The notes: a model not told the origin generated them from the letters alone. Shown: positions 49,436 to 60,257, counted from the stretch's first letter. The stretch is 64,000 bases of DNA from CAIQPS01 sp963721365 (GCA_963721365.1 CAVRJE010000018.1:26371-90370); one strand, 5' to 3'. Program-made: numbers and translations.

Positions 49436-50468
49436 ATGGACGGGCAGCAGACGGTATTGAGTCACGAGAAGGAGATCAAGGCGACGAGCGGCTGGCTCAT
49501 GCTCGCTGTCGTCATCGCGATCTTCGCTATCAGCGTGGCGCTCTTCATCCTGGCCGCGGTATGGGGAAGCAGCGAAAGCGCGAGCGGCGGGGCGGTCGGG
49601 GCGCTGATCATCGTCGGGATACGTGCTCGTGGCGGTCGGCACGCTCCTCAGCTTCGGCTTCTTCGCCCTGGAGCCGAACGAGACCCGGGTGCTCGTTCTG
49701 TTCGGCCAATACAAGGGGACGGTGCGCCGGGGAGGCTTCCACTGGGGCAACCCCTTCTACTCGAACGGCCCCACGGTCAAGGTGACCGACGTGCGGGGAG
49801 AGGCCGCCGCCGCCGCGGCCGGAGCCGCGGCCGCCACCAAGAAGGGCCAGGGCAGCAGCGCGCCCAAGAAGTACCCGCGCTACAAGGTCTCGGTGCGCGC
49901 CCGCACCCTCAACATGCAGAAGCTCAAGGTCAACGACCGGCGAGGCAACCCGGTGGAGATAGCGGCGGTCGTGGTGTGGCGGGTGAGGGATACCGCGCAG
50001 GCCGTGTTCGACGTGGACGACTTCGAGCGCTACGTGGATACCCAGAGCGAGACGGCGCTGCGCCACCTCGCCAGCTCCTACTCGTACGACCACGGCGAAG
50101 AGAACGAGATCACCCTGCGCAGCAACGTGGACGAGGTCTCCCAGGCTCTCAAGACCGAACTGGACGAGCGCCTCACCCTGGCCGGAGTGGTCGTCGAAGG
50201 GGCCCGGCTGACCCATCTCGCCTACGCGCCCGAGATCGCCCAGGCCATGCTCCGCCGGCAGCAGGCCGAAGCGGTCATCGACGCCCGGCAGAAGATCGTG
50301 CACGGCGCGGTCAGCATGGTCGACATGGCGCTGCGGGAACTGGCGGAGAAAGGCGTGGTGGAGCTCGACTCCGAGCGCAAGGCGGCCATGGTCAGCAACC
50401 TGATGGTGGTGCTCTGCGGCGAGTCCGAAGTGCACCCCGTCGTCAACACCGGAACGCTCTACACGTAG
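49436..50468 (+). CDS. SPFH/Band 7 (slipin-like) membrane protein
   Basis: The protein of about 343 residues has two N-terminal transmembrane segments (WLMLAVVIAIFAISVALFIL and a second near residues 58-78). The SPFH domain follows: ALEPNETRVLVLFGQYKGTV, PVEIAAVVVWRVRDTAQAVF, LRHLASSYSYDHGEENE, LTLAGVVVEGARLTHLAYAP. A coiled helix carries MLRRQQAEAVIDARQKIVHG. Such proteins scaffold membrane microdomains. GAGGAGGAATC precedes the ATG at 49436. A frame break lies near 49610, between the two membrane segments. A small Arc-like gene follows 45 bp downstream. Confidence 0.88.
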
Positions 50469-50513
50469 ACCCGTGCATAGAAACGTGCATATTCAGAGGC
50501 GAGTCCTGGCATA

Positions 50514-50711
50514 ATGGCCGAGCGGAAACAGTTCCTGCTCCGAATCGACCCCCAGTTGTGGGCGGAGCTGGAGGCGTGGGCCGCCGATGACCTACGCAGC
50601 GTCAACGGACAGATCGAATACGTGCTGCGCGAGGCGACGCGCAAGCGGAGGGGCACCCGGGAGAAAGGACTGGCGGATGAGAGACCCCCGGCTGGAGAAG
50701 CTGGCGGCTAA
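50514..50711 (+). CDS. Arc-like ribbon-helix-helix protein (65 aa)
   Basis: The N-terminus KQFLLRIDPQLWAELEAWAA, followed by DDLRSVNGQIEYVLREATRK, matches the Arc-type ribbon-helix-helix DNA-binding fold. The strand FLLRID is followed by two helices, and SVNGQIEYVL is the dimer helix. It lies between the SPFH gene and the M29 peptidase and overlaps the latter by 35 bp. Small Arc-like genes are often found next to SPFH genes, so it may regulate this locus or serve another role with the SPFH protein. No toxin partner is recognised. No frame break. Confidence 0.8.
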   Translation: MAERKQFLLRIDPQLWAELEAWAADDLRSVNGQIEYVLREATRKRRGTREKGLADERPPAGEAGG

Positions 50712-51783
50712 CCTGCTCGATTACTCGCTTCAGCTCAAAGCGGGCGAGAAACTGCTCATCGAGAGCGATACCACGGCGCGCGACCTGATCGTCGCTTTGC
50801 TCGAGGGGGCGTACGAGCGAGAAGCGGTGCCGTTCTATCACGTCGGCGATGCCCGCATCCGCCGGGCCTGGTTCATGAACGCCCGGCGGGAGCAGATGGA
50901 CCTCGAGATCGGCTGGGCGCTACGCCGGCTGGACGATATCGACGCCAGCCTCTACATCGTGGGCGGGGAGAACGCCTCGGAGTTGGCCGACGTCCCGCCG
51001 AGCGTCCTGGGGGCTTCCCGCCTGGCCGGCGAGCCCCTCATGGAAAAGTACCTGACGAAGAAGTGGTGCATCCTCCGCTTCCCGACCCCGTCGGGAGCCC
51101 AGGCGGCCGGGATGTCGACCGAGGCCTTCGAGGACTTCTGCCTGGACGTGTCCACCCTCGACTACGCCCGCATGGACAAGGCGATGGATCCCCTGGTGGA
51201 TCTCATGTCCCGTACCGACAGGGTGCGCGTGGTGAGCCCCGGCACCGATCTCTCGTTCTCCATCAAAGGGATCCCGGTGCTGAAGGCCGCCGGCAAGAAC
51301 AATATCCCCGACGGTGAGGTCTTCACCGCGCCGGTTCGGGACTCGGTCAACGGCACCATCCTCTACAACACGCCCTCGCTCGAGGACGGCACCACGTACG
51401 AGCAGGTCCGCTTCACCTTCAAGGACGGCAAGATCGTCGATGCCGACGCGAACGAGCCCGAGAAGCTGCTGAAGATGCTCGACACCGACGAGGGCGCCCG
51501 CTACCTGGGCGAGTTCGCCCTGGGGATGAACCCGCGGATCGACCGTCCGATGAAGGACACGCTCTACGACGAGAAGATCGGCGGCAGCCTGCACCTCACG
51601 CCCGGCCGGGCCTACGACGACGCCGACAACGGCAACCGCTCGAGCGTCCACTGGGATCTGGTGCTTATCCAGACGCCGCAGTGGGGCGGCGGCGAGCTGT
51701 ACTTCGACGACGTGCTGGTGCGCAAGGACGGCCGCTTCGTGCTGCCGGAGCTGGAGGGGCTGAACCCCGAGAACCTGGGCTAG
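50677..51783 (+). CDS. M29-family aminopeptidase
   Basis: This intact 368-residue protein belongs to the M29 (AmpS/aminopeptidase T) metallopeptidases, which remove N-terminal residues using two metal ions. Features are the start RLEKLAANLLDYSLQLKAGE, GTDLSFSIKG, NNIPDGEVFTAPVRDSVNG, LGEFALGMNPRIDRPMKDTL and the metal-ligand region LYDEKIGGSLHLTPGRAYDD, followed by NRSSVHWDLV. The ATG at 50677 lies inside the end of the Arc-like gene, so the two are translationally linked. Its stop overlaps the end of a convergent MFS gene. Confidence 0.93.
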   Translation: MRDPRLEKLAANLLDYSLQLKAGEKLLIESDTTARDLIVALLEGAYEREAVPFYHVGDARIRRAWFMNARREQMDLEIGWALRRLDDIDASLYIVGGENASELADVPPSVLGASRLAGEPLMEKYLTKKWCILRFPTPSGAQAAGMSTEAFEDFCLDVSTLDYARMDKAMDPLVDLMSRTDRVRVVSPGTDLSFSIKGIPVLKAAGKNNIPDGEVFTAPVRDSVNGTILYNTPSLEDGTTYEQVRFTFKDGKIVDADANEPEKLLKMLDTDEGARYLGEFALGMNPRIDRPMKDTLYDEKIGGSLHLTPGRAYDDADNGNRSSVHWDLVLIQTPQWGGGELYFDDVLVRKDGRFVLPELEGLNPENLG

Positions 51784-53169
51784 AGGGCCGGTGGTCGGGA
51801 GGCGCCGCAGCCGTAGCTCCGGGTCCTCCGGTCGGTCGCGCACAGCTCCGCCTGGCCTCTCGCCGCCAGGCCGCTCCGCCGCTCTGCCCGCCCGCCGGTA
51901 GAGCGGGGCCGCTGCGAAGTAGATGAGCGCCCCCGATCGTGTACGCCACGGCCTTGGACGCCACCTGGGCGGCGTATCCCAGCCCCACCTGTCCCACGAC
52001 CGCGCCGACGTCCGCGAAGAAGGAGTCGAACGAGAGCACGGTCGCCCGCTGGGCGGAGGGGATGTTCTCGTTGATGTAGGCCTGACGGACCGGCCCCAGG
52101 ATGCCGTTGAGCAGGCCGAAGGCGACCAGGAGAAAGACGGCCAGGACGAAGCCGGGCATGCTCCTGCTCCCCACCACGAGACCGACGACGCCGAGAGCCG
52201 TCGCGGAGACCGCCATGCCCAGGGCCGTCCAGGTCAGCACCCGCGCCGGCCGCTTCCCCCAGTCGTCCGCGACACGCGGCCGACCAAGCGTATTGCCGGC
52301 CACGCCGGAGAGGGCGAACAGGGCGGTGATCGCGCCTGCCACCCAGACCAGGTTCTCCCGTCCCAGCAACTCCAGGGCGTACGGCTGCGAGGCGTAGAAC
52401 AGGTACCAGACCAGCAGACCGCTCACGAGGGACGTGAAGAGCAGCGGCCGGACCACGGGGTGCCGCCAACCGTACGTGACGCCTGCGTCGAAGATCTTCC
52501 GGCTCTCCTCCCCGAAGCGGCACATCTGCAAGGCCCGCGGTTTGAACCCGATCTCGTGCATGAAGGCGAACGTGACCACGAACACGCCCACCAGCAGCAC
52601 CGGTCCGGACGTAGTACGGGATGGTCAGGCTCACTTGGCCCAGCAGGCCGCCGCCGAGCGTCCCGATGAGCATCGCCACCCCCGTGAAGATGCCGCTCCG
52701 CGCGAAGATCCGGTCCTTGCTGCCCGAGATAGCCGGTGGCGTCGAGCGCGTCCACCATCCAGGCGTCCACCGCTCCGGTCTGGCAGGTGAACCCGAAGCC
52801 GAGCAGGACGGAGAACAGGATGAACCCGGGAAGGCCCCAGTCGAACACCGAGGAGCCGACGTAGCCCAGGGTGGCGACGATCAAGCGACGCCGATGCCGA
52901 TGAGGAACGAGGCCCGGCGGCCGATGGTGTCGGCGATGACGCCGGTGGGCACCTCGAAGACGATCTGCCCGGCGCTGAAGGTGGCGTTGACGGCGAACAC
53001 CCAGAAGATGTCGAGGCCGGCGTCGAGCAGGAAGAGGGTGTTGACGCCCCAGATGATCGAGGCGGCACAGGATGAACAGCCCGTTGAGGGCGTAGTAGGT
53101 GCGGGCGACACCGGTCGCGGTGGCGGTCTGCGGTGGCGCGGGTGGGTCCGAACCGTGGGCATGTCTCAC
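51780..53169 (-). CDS. MFS transporter at the end of the oligopeptide operon
   Basis: The protein has about 430-460 residues and around twelve helices, read across several frames. TYYALNGLFIL, NTLFLLDAGLDIFWVFAVNA, FEVPTGVIADTIGRRASFLI, GFTCQTGAVDAWMVDALDAT and FGLLNGILGPVRQAYINENI are typical of MFS drug- or sugar-type exporters. The second half contains YALELLGRENLVWVAGAITA and the end AVAYTIGGA. GTG 53169 overlaps the stop of the OppB-like gene, placing it in the operon. About six frame breaks are needed. The substrate is unknown; release of peptides or their products is a guess. Confidence 0.75.
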
Positions 53170-54112
53170 CTGTACCGTATTCGAGGGTTGAGCAGCGCGT
53201 AGACGATGTCGGCCGACCAGGTTGGCGAGCGCGAAGATGATCACGATGATCATGGTCGTGGCCTGGATGAGCGGGATGTCCCGGCGCTGGACGGCGAAGA
53301 GGACCAGCCTGCCCAGACCCGGGTAGCCGAAGACCGACTCGGTGACGATCAGCCCTCCGATGAGCCAGCCCACGCCGGCGGCGACCACGGTGATCGTCGG
53401 CAGCAGGGAGTTGCGCAGCACGTGCCTGAAAGCCACGGTGATCGCGGAAAGGCCCTTCAGCCGGGCGGTGCGGACGTAGTCGGTCTGGAGCACCTCGATG
53501 GTGCCGGCGCGGGTCATGCGCAGCACGTAGGCCAGGCTGGCGAGCGACACGGTCATCGCCGGGAGGATGAGGCTGGGCAGCGCCGTCGAAGAAGCCGGTG
53601 CCCGGGGGGATGGCCGACGAGGAGGGCAGCCAGCCCAGCCAGCGCGAGAAGATGGCGATGAGGACGATGGCGGTGACGAACTCCGGCAGGCCGATGAAGG
53701 CGAGCGAGCCGGCGGAGAGCACGTGGTCGAGCGCCGAGTTGCGCCGCCAGGCCGCGACCACGCCCAGGAAGATGCCGAGGGGCACGTACATGAGGAAGGC
53801 CACGAGGGCGAGCATGGCCGAGTTGCGCAGCCGCTCCAGGGTGACGGTCCGCACGTCCTGGCCGGTGCTGATGGAGGTGCCCCAGTCGCCGTGCAGCAGG
53901 TCGCCCAGCCAGCTGCCGTACTGCTCCACGAGGGGCTTGTCGAGCCCCAGCTCCTTGCGCAGGTCGTCCTTGGCCTGCTGCGACGCCTCCCGGCCCAGCA
54001 CCATGGTGGCCACGTCGCCGGGCAGCACGTGGGTGGCCGCGAAGACCAGCATGCTCGAGAGCAGCACGGTGAGGACGACGAACCCGAGACGGCGGAGGAC
54101 GAAGACGGTCAT
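53165..54112 (-). CDS. Oligopeptide/dipeptide ABC permease, OppB/DppB type
   Basis: This permease of about 316 residues starts with VFVLRRLGFVVLTVLLSSML. It then shows AATHVLPGDVATMVLGREAS and the loop LGLDKPLVEQYGSWLGDLLH, typical of OppB. The coupling (EAA) loop is YVRTARLKGLSAITVAFRHV, and the end is ADIVYALLNPRIRYR. ATG 54112 overlaps the end of the OppF-like gene (ATGA), and the stop overlaps the MFS start. Frame breaks lie near 53585 and 53215. Confidence 0.87.
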
Positions 54113-55290
54113 GGCCCGCCCTCCCGGCCGGCCGCGCGCACGTCCCGTCGCGCTTCGGCGCCGCGGCTTCGGCCGCTCGCTTCGCCGCCGCGCTGCGAGC
54201 GCCCGGAGCTCCTCGTAGGGGATGTGGCAGCGGATGGCGTGAGAGGCGGCCGCGCGGTCGGGCGGAGCCCGGCGGCCGGCCCGGCCCCGGCGGGCCCCGC
54301 GGCGGGCGCCAACGCCGCCCCGGCGGCTCTCCGGGGTCCGCCACGGTGGCTCCTCGGTGCGGCAGATGTCGCCCAGATACCGCGGGCAGCGGGGATGGAA
54401 GGGGCAGCCCGGAGGTCGTCCGTCGCCCGCCGGCGGCGCGCCGTCCGCGCAGGCGCACCCGGCCTGCACGCGCCGTCGGGTCGGGGTCGGGCACGGCCGA
54501 CAGCAGCGCCTCGGTGTAGGGGTGGTAGGGCGGGGAGAGCACCCGCGCCGCCTCCCCCTGCTCCACCAGCTTGCCCAGATACATCACCCCGATGCAGTGG
54601 GACAGGTGCTGCACGGCCGCGAGGTCGTGGGAGATGAACAGGTACGAGGTACCGGCCTCGCCCTGAAGGTCGAGGAGCAGGTTCATGAGCGCGCCCTGCA
54701 CCGAGACGTCCAGCGACGACACGGGTTCGTCGCAGATGACCAGGTCGGGCCCGGCGGCGAAGGCCCGGGCGATGGCCACCCGCTGCTTCTCGCCGCCGCT
54801 CAGCTCCCCCGGGTAGCGGTCGAGGTAGGCGGCGGGAGCCGGACGGCCTCCAGCAACTCGAGGGCGCGCTCCGACGCCGCCTGGCGGTCGAGGCCGGCCA
54901 GCCGCATGAGGGGGCGGACGAGTTCCTGGCGGACCGTGTGCCGGGGATTGAGCGAGCTCTCGGGGCTCTGGAAGACCATCTGCAGACGGCGCAAGGACGT
55001 CCCGGTCGCGCTTGTCCACGGTGGGCCGCAGCACCTTGTCCTCCAGGAAGACCGTGCCGCCGGTCGGCGGGCGTCAGCCCGGCCACCATCCGGGCCAGGG
55101 TGGTCTTGCCGCTGCCGCTCTCGCCCACCAGGCCGAAGGTCTGCCGCCGGTCGAACGACAGGCTCACGCCGTCGACGGCCCGGACTTGGTGTGCCGGCGA
55201 GGGCCGGGGAAGTCCTTGACGACGTCCGTGACGGTCAGAAGCGGCGGCCCGGGCCGGCGTCGCGTGCCGCGTCCCTGGGCGGCGGCGCCT
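54109..55290 (-). CDS. Oligopeptide ABC ATP-binding protein, OppF/DppF type
   Basis: The ATPase reads LLTVTDVVKDFPGP and RAVDGVSLSFDRRQTFGLV near the N-terminus. The motifs are Walker A GESGSGKTTLARMVAG, Q-loop QMVFQSPESSLNPRHTVRQE, signature YPGELSGGEKQRVAIARAFA and Walker B DLVICDEPVSSLDVSVQ. The C-terminus has PYHPYTEALLSAVP and the oligopeptide-type extension GCPFHPRCPRYLGDIC. At least six frame breaks occur. No ATG or good GTG separates it from the OppD-like domain upstream; the link is an Ala/Arg/Pro-rich stretch at about 55240-55400, so the two may be one fused protein. The boundary given is approximate. Confidence 0.8.
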   Translation of the reverse strand, partial: RRRRPGTRHATPARAAASDRHGRRQGLPRPSPAHQVRAVDGVSLSFDRRQTFGLVGESGSGKTTLARMVAGLTPADRRHGLPGGQGAAAHRGQARPGRPCAVCRWSSRAPRARSIPGTRSARNSSAPSCGWPASTARRRRSAPSSCWRPSGSRRLPRPLPGGAERRREAAGGHRPGLRRRARPGHLRRTRVVAGRLGAGRAHEPAPRPSGRGRYLVPVHLPRPRGRAAPVPLHRGDVSGQAGGAGGGGAGALPALPPLHRGAAVGRARPRPDGACRPGAPARTARRRRATDDLRAAPSIPAARGIWATSAAPRSHRGGPRRAAGAALAPAAGPAGAGPAAGLRPTARPPLTPSAATSPTRSSGRSQRGGEASGRSRGAEARRDVRAAGREGGP

Positions 55291-55299
55291 GCGCCGCGG

Positions 55300-56441
55300 C
55301 CCTCGGGCGCCGCGCTTCCGCGGCGCCTCCGGCCTGCGGCGCCGCGCTCCGGGCAGCGGCCCGGCTCGCCGCTCCTCGGTGTGGATGGCCGCCCGCTGCC
55401 CTTCGTCGTTCAGCAGCACCGGCCAGCGCAGGCAGGCGGTGAGCCTTCCCGTCGCGGCCTCCACCAGCGGGGGCCGGGCCACGGTGCAAGCTCTCCAGCG
55501 CCAGCGGGCAGCGCGGGGCGAAGATGCAGCCGCGCGGCAGGTCGTTGAGCGGAGGCAGGCCTCCGGGCAGGGTCGCCAGCCGGCCTCCGTGCCGGCGACC
55601 CGTGGCCCGATCCGGGGCACGCAGTGCAGCAGGTTGGCCGTGTAGGGGTGGAGCGGCCGGGAGAAGAGGTCCGCCACCGCGCCCTCTTCGAACACCTCCC
55701 CCGCGTACATGACCACCACCCGGTCGCAGAAACGGGAGACGACGCCCAGGTTGTGGGTGATGTAGAGGATGGCCAGGTCGAACTCGTCGCTGCAGTTCCT
55801 CCAGCAGGTCGAGGATGAGCGCCTGGGTGGTGACGTCGAGCGCCGTGGTGGGCTCGTCGAGGATGAGGAGATCGGGATGGGTGAGCAGCGCCATGGCGAT
55901 GGCGCACCGCTGCAGCATGCCACCGGAGAGCTGATGGGGGTAGCGCTCGATGACGGTCCGGGGATCGGGCATGTCGACGCGGTCGAGCATGGCCAGCGAC
56001 GCCTGCGCGCGCGGCGGCTCCGCGCCAGTCCCAGGTGCCGCGCGCCCATCTCGTCGAGCTGCCGCCCGATGGTCAGCGTGGGGTTGAGCGCGCCCTGGGG
56101 ATTCTGGCTCACCAGTCCGATCTTCGAGCCCCACAGACCGCGCATCTCTTCTCGGGGAGGGCGACGAGGTCGACGCCGTGGAGGCGGGAGGCGCCCCGGT
56201 CCACCCGGCCGTTCTCGGGCAGATAGCCGATGGCGCCCAGGGCCAGGGTGGTCTTGCCCGAGCCCGACTCGCCCACCAGGCCCACGGCTTCGCCGGCGTG
56301 GACGGCCAGGCTGACGTCACGGACGGCCGGCAGATCCCCTTCCTCGGTGCGGTAGGAGACCGATAGGTGGTCGGTCGCCAGGGTCGGCGCGTCGTCCCGG
56401 CGCCGGCGGGCGGCTCGCTCCACGGCCGCCGGCCGTCGCAT
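55300..56441 (-). CDS. Oligopeptide ABC ATP-binding protein, OppD/DppD type
   Basis: The ATPase starts at ATG 56441, one base overlapping the OppC-like stop. Motifs are LATDHLSVSYRTEEGDLPAV, Walker A GLVGESGSGKTTLALGAIGY, Q-loop GLVSQNPQGALNPTLTIG, signature YPHQLSGGMLQRCAIAMALL, Walker B LLILDEPTTALDVTTQ and H-loop LAILYITHNLGVV. The C-terminal region GLPPLNDLPRGCIFAPRCPL is the zinc/iron-type extension of dipeptide ATPases. Frame breaks lie near 56145, 56010, 55795 and 55490. The C-terminal end is not fixed because the sequence may continue into the OppF-like domain. Confidence 0.82.
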
Positions 56442-57334
56442 CACCGGTCCCCTCTCGATCCCGGCGGGCTGAACACGTAGCGCAGGCCGTCGGCCATGAG
56501 GCTGGTGCCGATGACCAGCAGGGCGATGGCCGCCGGCCGGGAAGATCATCATCCAGGGGGCCACGTCGACGAACGTCCGCGCCTCGTTCACCATGAGGCC
56601 CCAATCCGGGGACGGCGGCGGCACCCCAAGCCCGAGGAAGCCGAGTGACGCCACCAGGAAGATGGAATAGGCGAAGCGGACCGACCCCTCCACGATCAGG
56701 GGCGGCAGCGGCGTTGGGCAGCATCTCCCGGAAGAGCAGGTAGGTGCGACTCTCTCCCCGCAGGCGGGCCGCCTCCACGAACTCTCGGGTGCGCAGATCG
56801 AGCACCATGCTTCGGGCGATGCGGGCGAAGAGCGGGATGTAGACCACGGTGATCACCAGGATGAGGTTGAGGTCGGAGCCTCCGGTGGTGGCCAGGAGCA
56901 CCATGGCCAGCAGCAGGGCCGGGAAAGGCTAGAAGCACGTCCAGCAGGCGCATGATGCCTTCGTCCCACAGGCGGCCGGCGTAGCCGGCGATCAGCCCCA
57001 GCGACGTGCCGATGATCGCCGCCAGGATGGTGCCGATGCCCCCCAGGTAGAAGACCTCCCGGGCGCCCACCAGCACCCGGCTGAACACGTCGCGCCCGAA
57101 GTTGTCGGTGCCGAAGAAGTGGGCGGTGCTCGGCGGCTGCAGGCGCTCGGCCACGTTCTGGTCGGCGTAGCCGTAGGGGGCCAGCAGCGGCCCGAAGATG
57201 GCGATCAGCAGAAAGAGGACGAAGATCACCGTCCCGGCCAGGCCGACCGGCTGACTCCGCAGCCGCCGCCAGTAGGTGGCGGCCCTCGGCGCCTGACGGG
57301 GAGGGCGGCACCGGCGTCGACCTTCCCGGATCAC
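56441..57334 (-). CDS. Oligopeptide/dipeptide ABC permease, OppC/DppC type
   Basis: The permease has about 298 residues. Helix 1 (LAGTVIFVLFLLIAIFGPLL) is followed by PYGYADQNVAERLQPPSTAH and the OppC hallmark FFGTDNFGRDVFSRVLVGAR. The EAA loop is TREFVEAARLRGESRTYLLF, and the C-terminus contains FLGLGVPPPSPDWGLMVNEA. The start GTG 57334 overlaps the binding-protein stop (GTGA). The stop TGA at 56441-56443 overlaps the OppD ATG. Frame breaks lie near 56925, 56705 and 56535. Confidence 0.87.
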
Positions 57335-58974
57335 CCCGGTCTCGTCACGTCTCCGGCTTCGGTCACGTCTCCGCGTGTGTCACTGGCCAGGTAGGCGGTG
57401 CGGAACAAGGTGCGCGACCAGTCGGGCGCGAGCTTCACCCCCGCGAGGTTCGCGCTGGTCCCGGCCGCGGCCGTCTCGAAGAAGGGCACGATCACCGGGC
57501 CCCGGTCGATCATGATCTGCTGAGCCTGCTTGTAGAGCGCGATGCGCTTGGTGCGGTCGAGCTCGCTGTTGATCTGGGCCACGATCTCGTCGAACTCCGG
57601 GTCGCTCCAGTGCGATTCGTTGTAGGCGGCATCGGTGACGTAGGCGGTGTTGAAGTAGGCGATCGGGCGTGGCCCGGGCCCCCCACTCGGTGATCCCGAA
57701 GTCCACCTTCAGCCAGCTGCCGTCGCCCTCGCCGTAGTAGACGTCCGGCGGCTCGGTCTGGATGTTCACCGTGACCCCGATGGCCTTCATCTGCTCCTTC
57801 CAGACGGTGGCGATGGCCGGCACCTCCAGCGCCTGCTGGGCGTAGAGGGTGATGGTGAGATCGCTCGCGCCCGGCCTGGGCGAGCAGGTCCTTGGCCTTG
57901 TTCACGTCGTAGACCGGGCGGCTGGTCGAGATAGTAGTCACCGTAGGCGGGGCCCGACCGGGGTGCCGTTGCCCACGACGGCCAGTCCCGGCCTCACCTG
58001 GTCGATGAGCGCCCTGGTGGTCGGTGCCCAGCTGCAGCGCCTGGCGGATCTTGGCGTCGGCCGCCGGATGGCCCGCGTCGGAGCGCATGTGGATGACGTA
58101 GTGGAACGCGCTCGACGGTCCGGTGAGCACCTTGAGCTTGGCTGTCGCCCTTGATGGAGTCGACCAGCTCGGAGGTGAGGCCGCCCACGAACTGCACCTG
58201 GCCGCCCCGCAGGGCGTTCACCTGCCCGGCCAGATCGGGGGAGAAGATCAGCTGGATCTCGTCGAGATAGGGAAGGGCGTTCCCCTTGTCGTCCTTCATC
58301 CAGTAGCTCGGGTTCTTCTTGAGGATGGCCCGGTCCTCGGCCGTGTACGACTCGAGCACGAAGGGGCCGGTGCCCACCCAGGTCTTGGCCGGGTCCGGTA
58401 CCGACTTGGAGAGGATGGCGGCGTGATAGTCGCTCACGTCGCTGGGGAACTCGGGGTTGGCGTCCTTGAGGGTGAACTCCACGTGGGTGGCGTCGACCGC
58501 CTTGATGCGCGGTGACGTTCGCGCAGGGTCTTGGCAAGCGGCGAGCCCACGTTGGGGTCCTGCAGGCGGTTGAAGGTGTAGACCACGTCGTCGGCGGTGA
58601 AGGGCTGCCCGTTGGAGAAGGTGACGCCGGAGCGCAGGGTGAAGGTCCACACCTTGCCGTCGGACGAGTCCCAGGCCGTGGCCAGGCCGGGGAGGAGCTG
58701 GTTGTGTCTCGCCGATCTCGACCAGCCAGTCGTAGATCTGCTGGTTGAGCAGGATGTCGGACCGGGCGCTGGCCAGGGCCGGGTCGCGGATGGTGCCCGG
58801 CTCGGTGGCCACGCTCAGGGTGCCGCCCGGTCTGGATGCGGGGGCGCCGCCGGAACCGCCGACAGTCGTCGACGTCCCGCCGCCGGAGCCGCCGTCACCG
58901 CAGGCGGAGATGCCGGCTACCAGCGCGACGATCACCAGAGCGGAAAGAAGAAGGAACGGGACTCGCGTTCGCAT
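57331..58974 (-). CDS. Oligopeptide/dipeptide ABC substrate-binding lipoprotein, OppA/DppA type
   Basis: This SBP_bac_5-family protein of about 545 residues has a lipoprotein signal (VPFLLLSALVIVALVAGISACG) and a Ser/Gly/Thr linker. The body then starts with GGTLSVATEPGTIRDPALAS. Recognisable segments are LNQQIYDWLVEIGE, VDLHPALRR-type scrambled stretches repaired as WTFTLRSGVTFSNGQPFTAD, TWVGTGPFVLESYTAEDRAI, AFHYVIHMRSDAGHPAADAK and SANLAGVKLAPDWSRTLF. ATG 58974 follows GAGAGGGGG. It is the first gene of the operon A-C-D-F-B-MFS, each junction overlapping. About seven frame breaks are needed. The substrate is unknown. Confidence 0.85.
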
Positions 58975-59056
58975 GGTGTGCCCCCTCTCGGTGTCGGTCG
59001 ATTCGTTACCCGGTAAAGGGGTTCCGCAAACCGGAGCGCGACGCTGGGAGGTGGCT

Positions 59057-60228
59057 CTAGGAGGCTCCCGCGGACTCTTCCGCCGCCCCTTCGCGCCGCC
59101 TTCTGCGCTGCCTTTTCCACCGTGTGCGCTCTTTCCTTCCAGAACGGCAGGCGGTTCCGATCGGCTTGCCCAGTCCCACCCAGAACCAGGCGAGCGACGC
59201 ACCAGGCAGCGGCCACGACGATCACCGTCCAACTGGTGGGCCACGCCACCGCGAAGAAGTCGGTGGTGAACGACCACCAGAACCCAAATGCGTACACGCC
59301 CACGATGGCGAGCACCAGCCCCAGACGCCAGCCCGCGCAGCGGCCGTTCGATGATTTAGATCACCCGCAGTCCGACGGTGGCGAAGATGATGATCTCCAT
59401 GGTCTGGGCCTGGTCGACCGTGGCCCCCAGCTCCCGCAGGGTCAGGAACGAAACGAGCATGACTACCGCCGACAGAGAAGCCCGTGGGCAGAACGAAGCG
59501 GGCCACGCGGTAGGCGAAGCCGGGGACGAAGCGGCGGAAGTTCGGAGCCAGGGCCAGGAAGAACGCCGGTACGCCGATGGTCAGCCCGTCGATGGCGGTG
59601 AGGTGCCGCGGAAGGATGGGGTAGTTCGTCGCCGACGACGGCCACCGCTACGGCGAGCAGCCCCGCCCACACGCTCTTGTTGAGGAACAGGTGGGCCACC
59701 CGCTCGATGTTGGCCGTCACCCGGCGCCCCTCGGCCAGCACCCCAGGGAGGGTGGAGAAGCGGGAGTCGACCAGGACGATCTGGGATACGGCCTGCGCCG
59801 CCGCCGTGCCGGTGCCCATGGCGATGCCCATGTCGGCCTTCTTGAGGGCCAGTACGTCGTTGACGCCGTCACCGGTCATGGCCACCGTGTGCCCCCGGCG
59901 TCTGCAGGGCCTCGACCATGGCGGCCTTCTGATCGGGATTGACCCGGCCGAAGACGGTGGTAGTGTCCATGATTCGGCCAACTCCTCGCCGCCCTCGGGC
60001 AGGTGGCGGGCGTCGATGGCCCGCTCCGCGCCCTCGCACCCCGGCCTTGGCGGCGATGGTGGCGACGGTGGCCGGGTTGTCCCCGGAGATGACCTTGATC
60101 TGCACGCCCTTTTGCGGAAGTAGGCGAGGGTCTCGGGGGCGTCGCGGCGCACCCGCTCGCTGAGGATCACCAGGCTGACGGGCCACAAGCCCTCCGGCAT
60201 CGTCTCGCCCTGTAACGGGGCCTGGATA
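59057..60228 (-). pseudogene. C-terminal half of a P-type cation ATPase (CtpE/MgtA-like), N-terminus missing
   Basis: The sequence begins abruptly at APLQGETMPEGLWPVSLVIL, inside the nucleotide/phosphorylation region. It continues with LAYFRKRGVQIKVISGDNPA, VFGRVNPDQKAAMVEALQ and the hinge motif AMTGDGVNDVLALKKADMGI, followed by AMGTGTAAAQAVSQIVLVDS and C-terminal membrane helices such as VWAGLLAVAVAVV and AYRVARFVLPTGF. The phosphorylated DKTGT motif and the N-terminal helices should lie at higher coordinates but are replaced by unrelated OppC sequence on the opposite strand. The stop TAG at 59057-59059 is inferred after a break near 59085. Several other frame breaks occur. It is truncated by rearrangement or misassembly. 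Confidence 0.8.
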
Positions 60229-60257
60229 CGCCTGAGGCGGAACCGTCTGGCTGTGGT

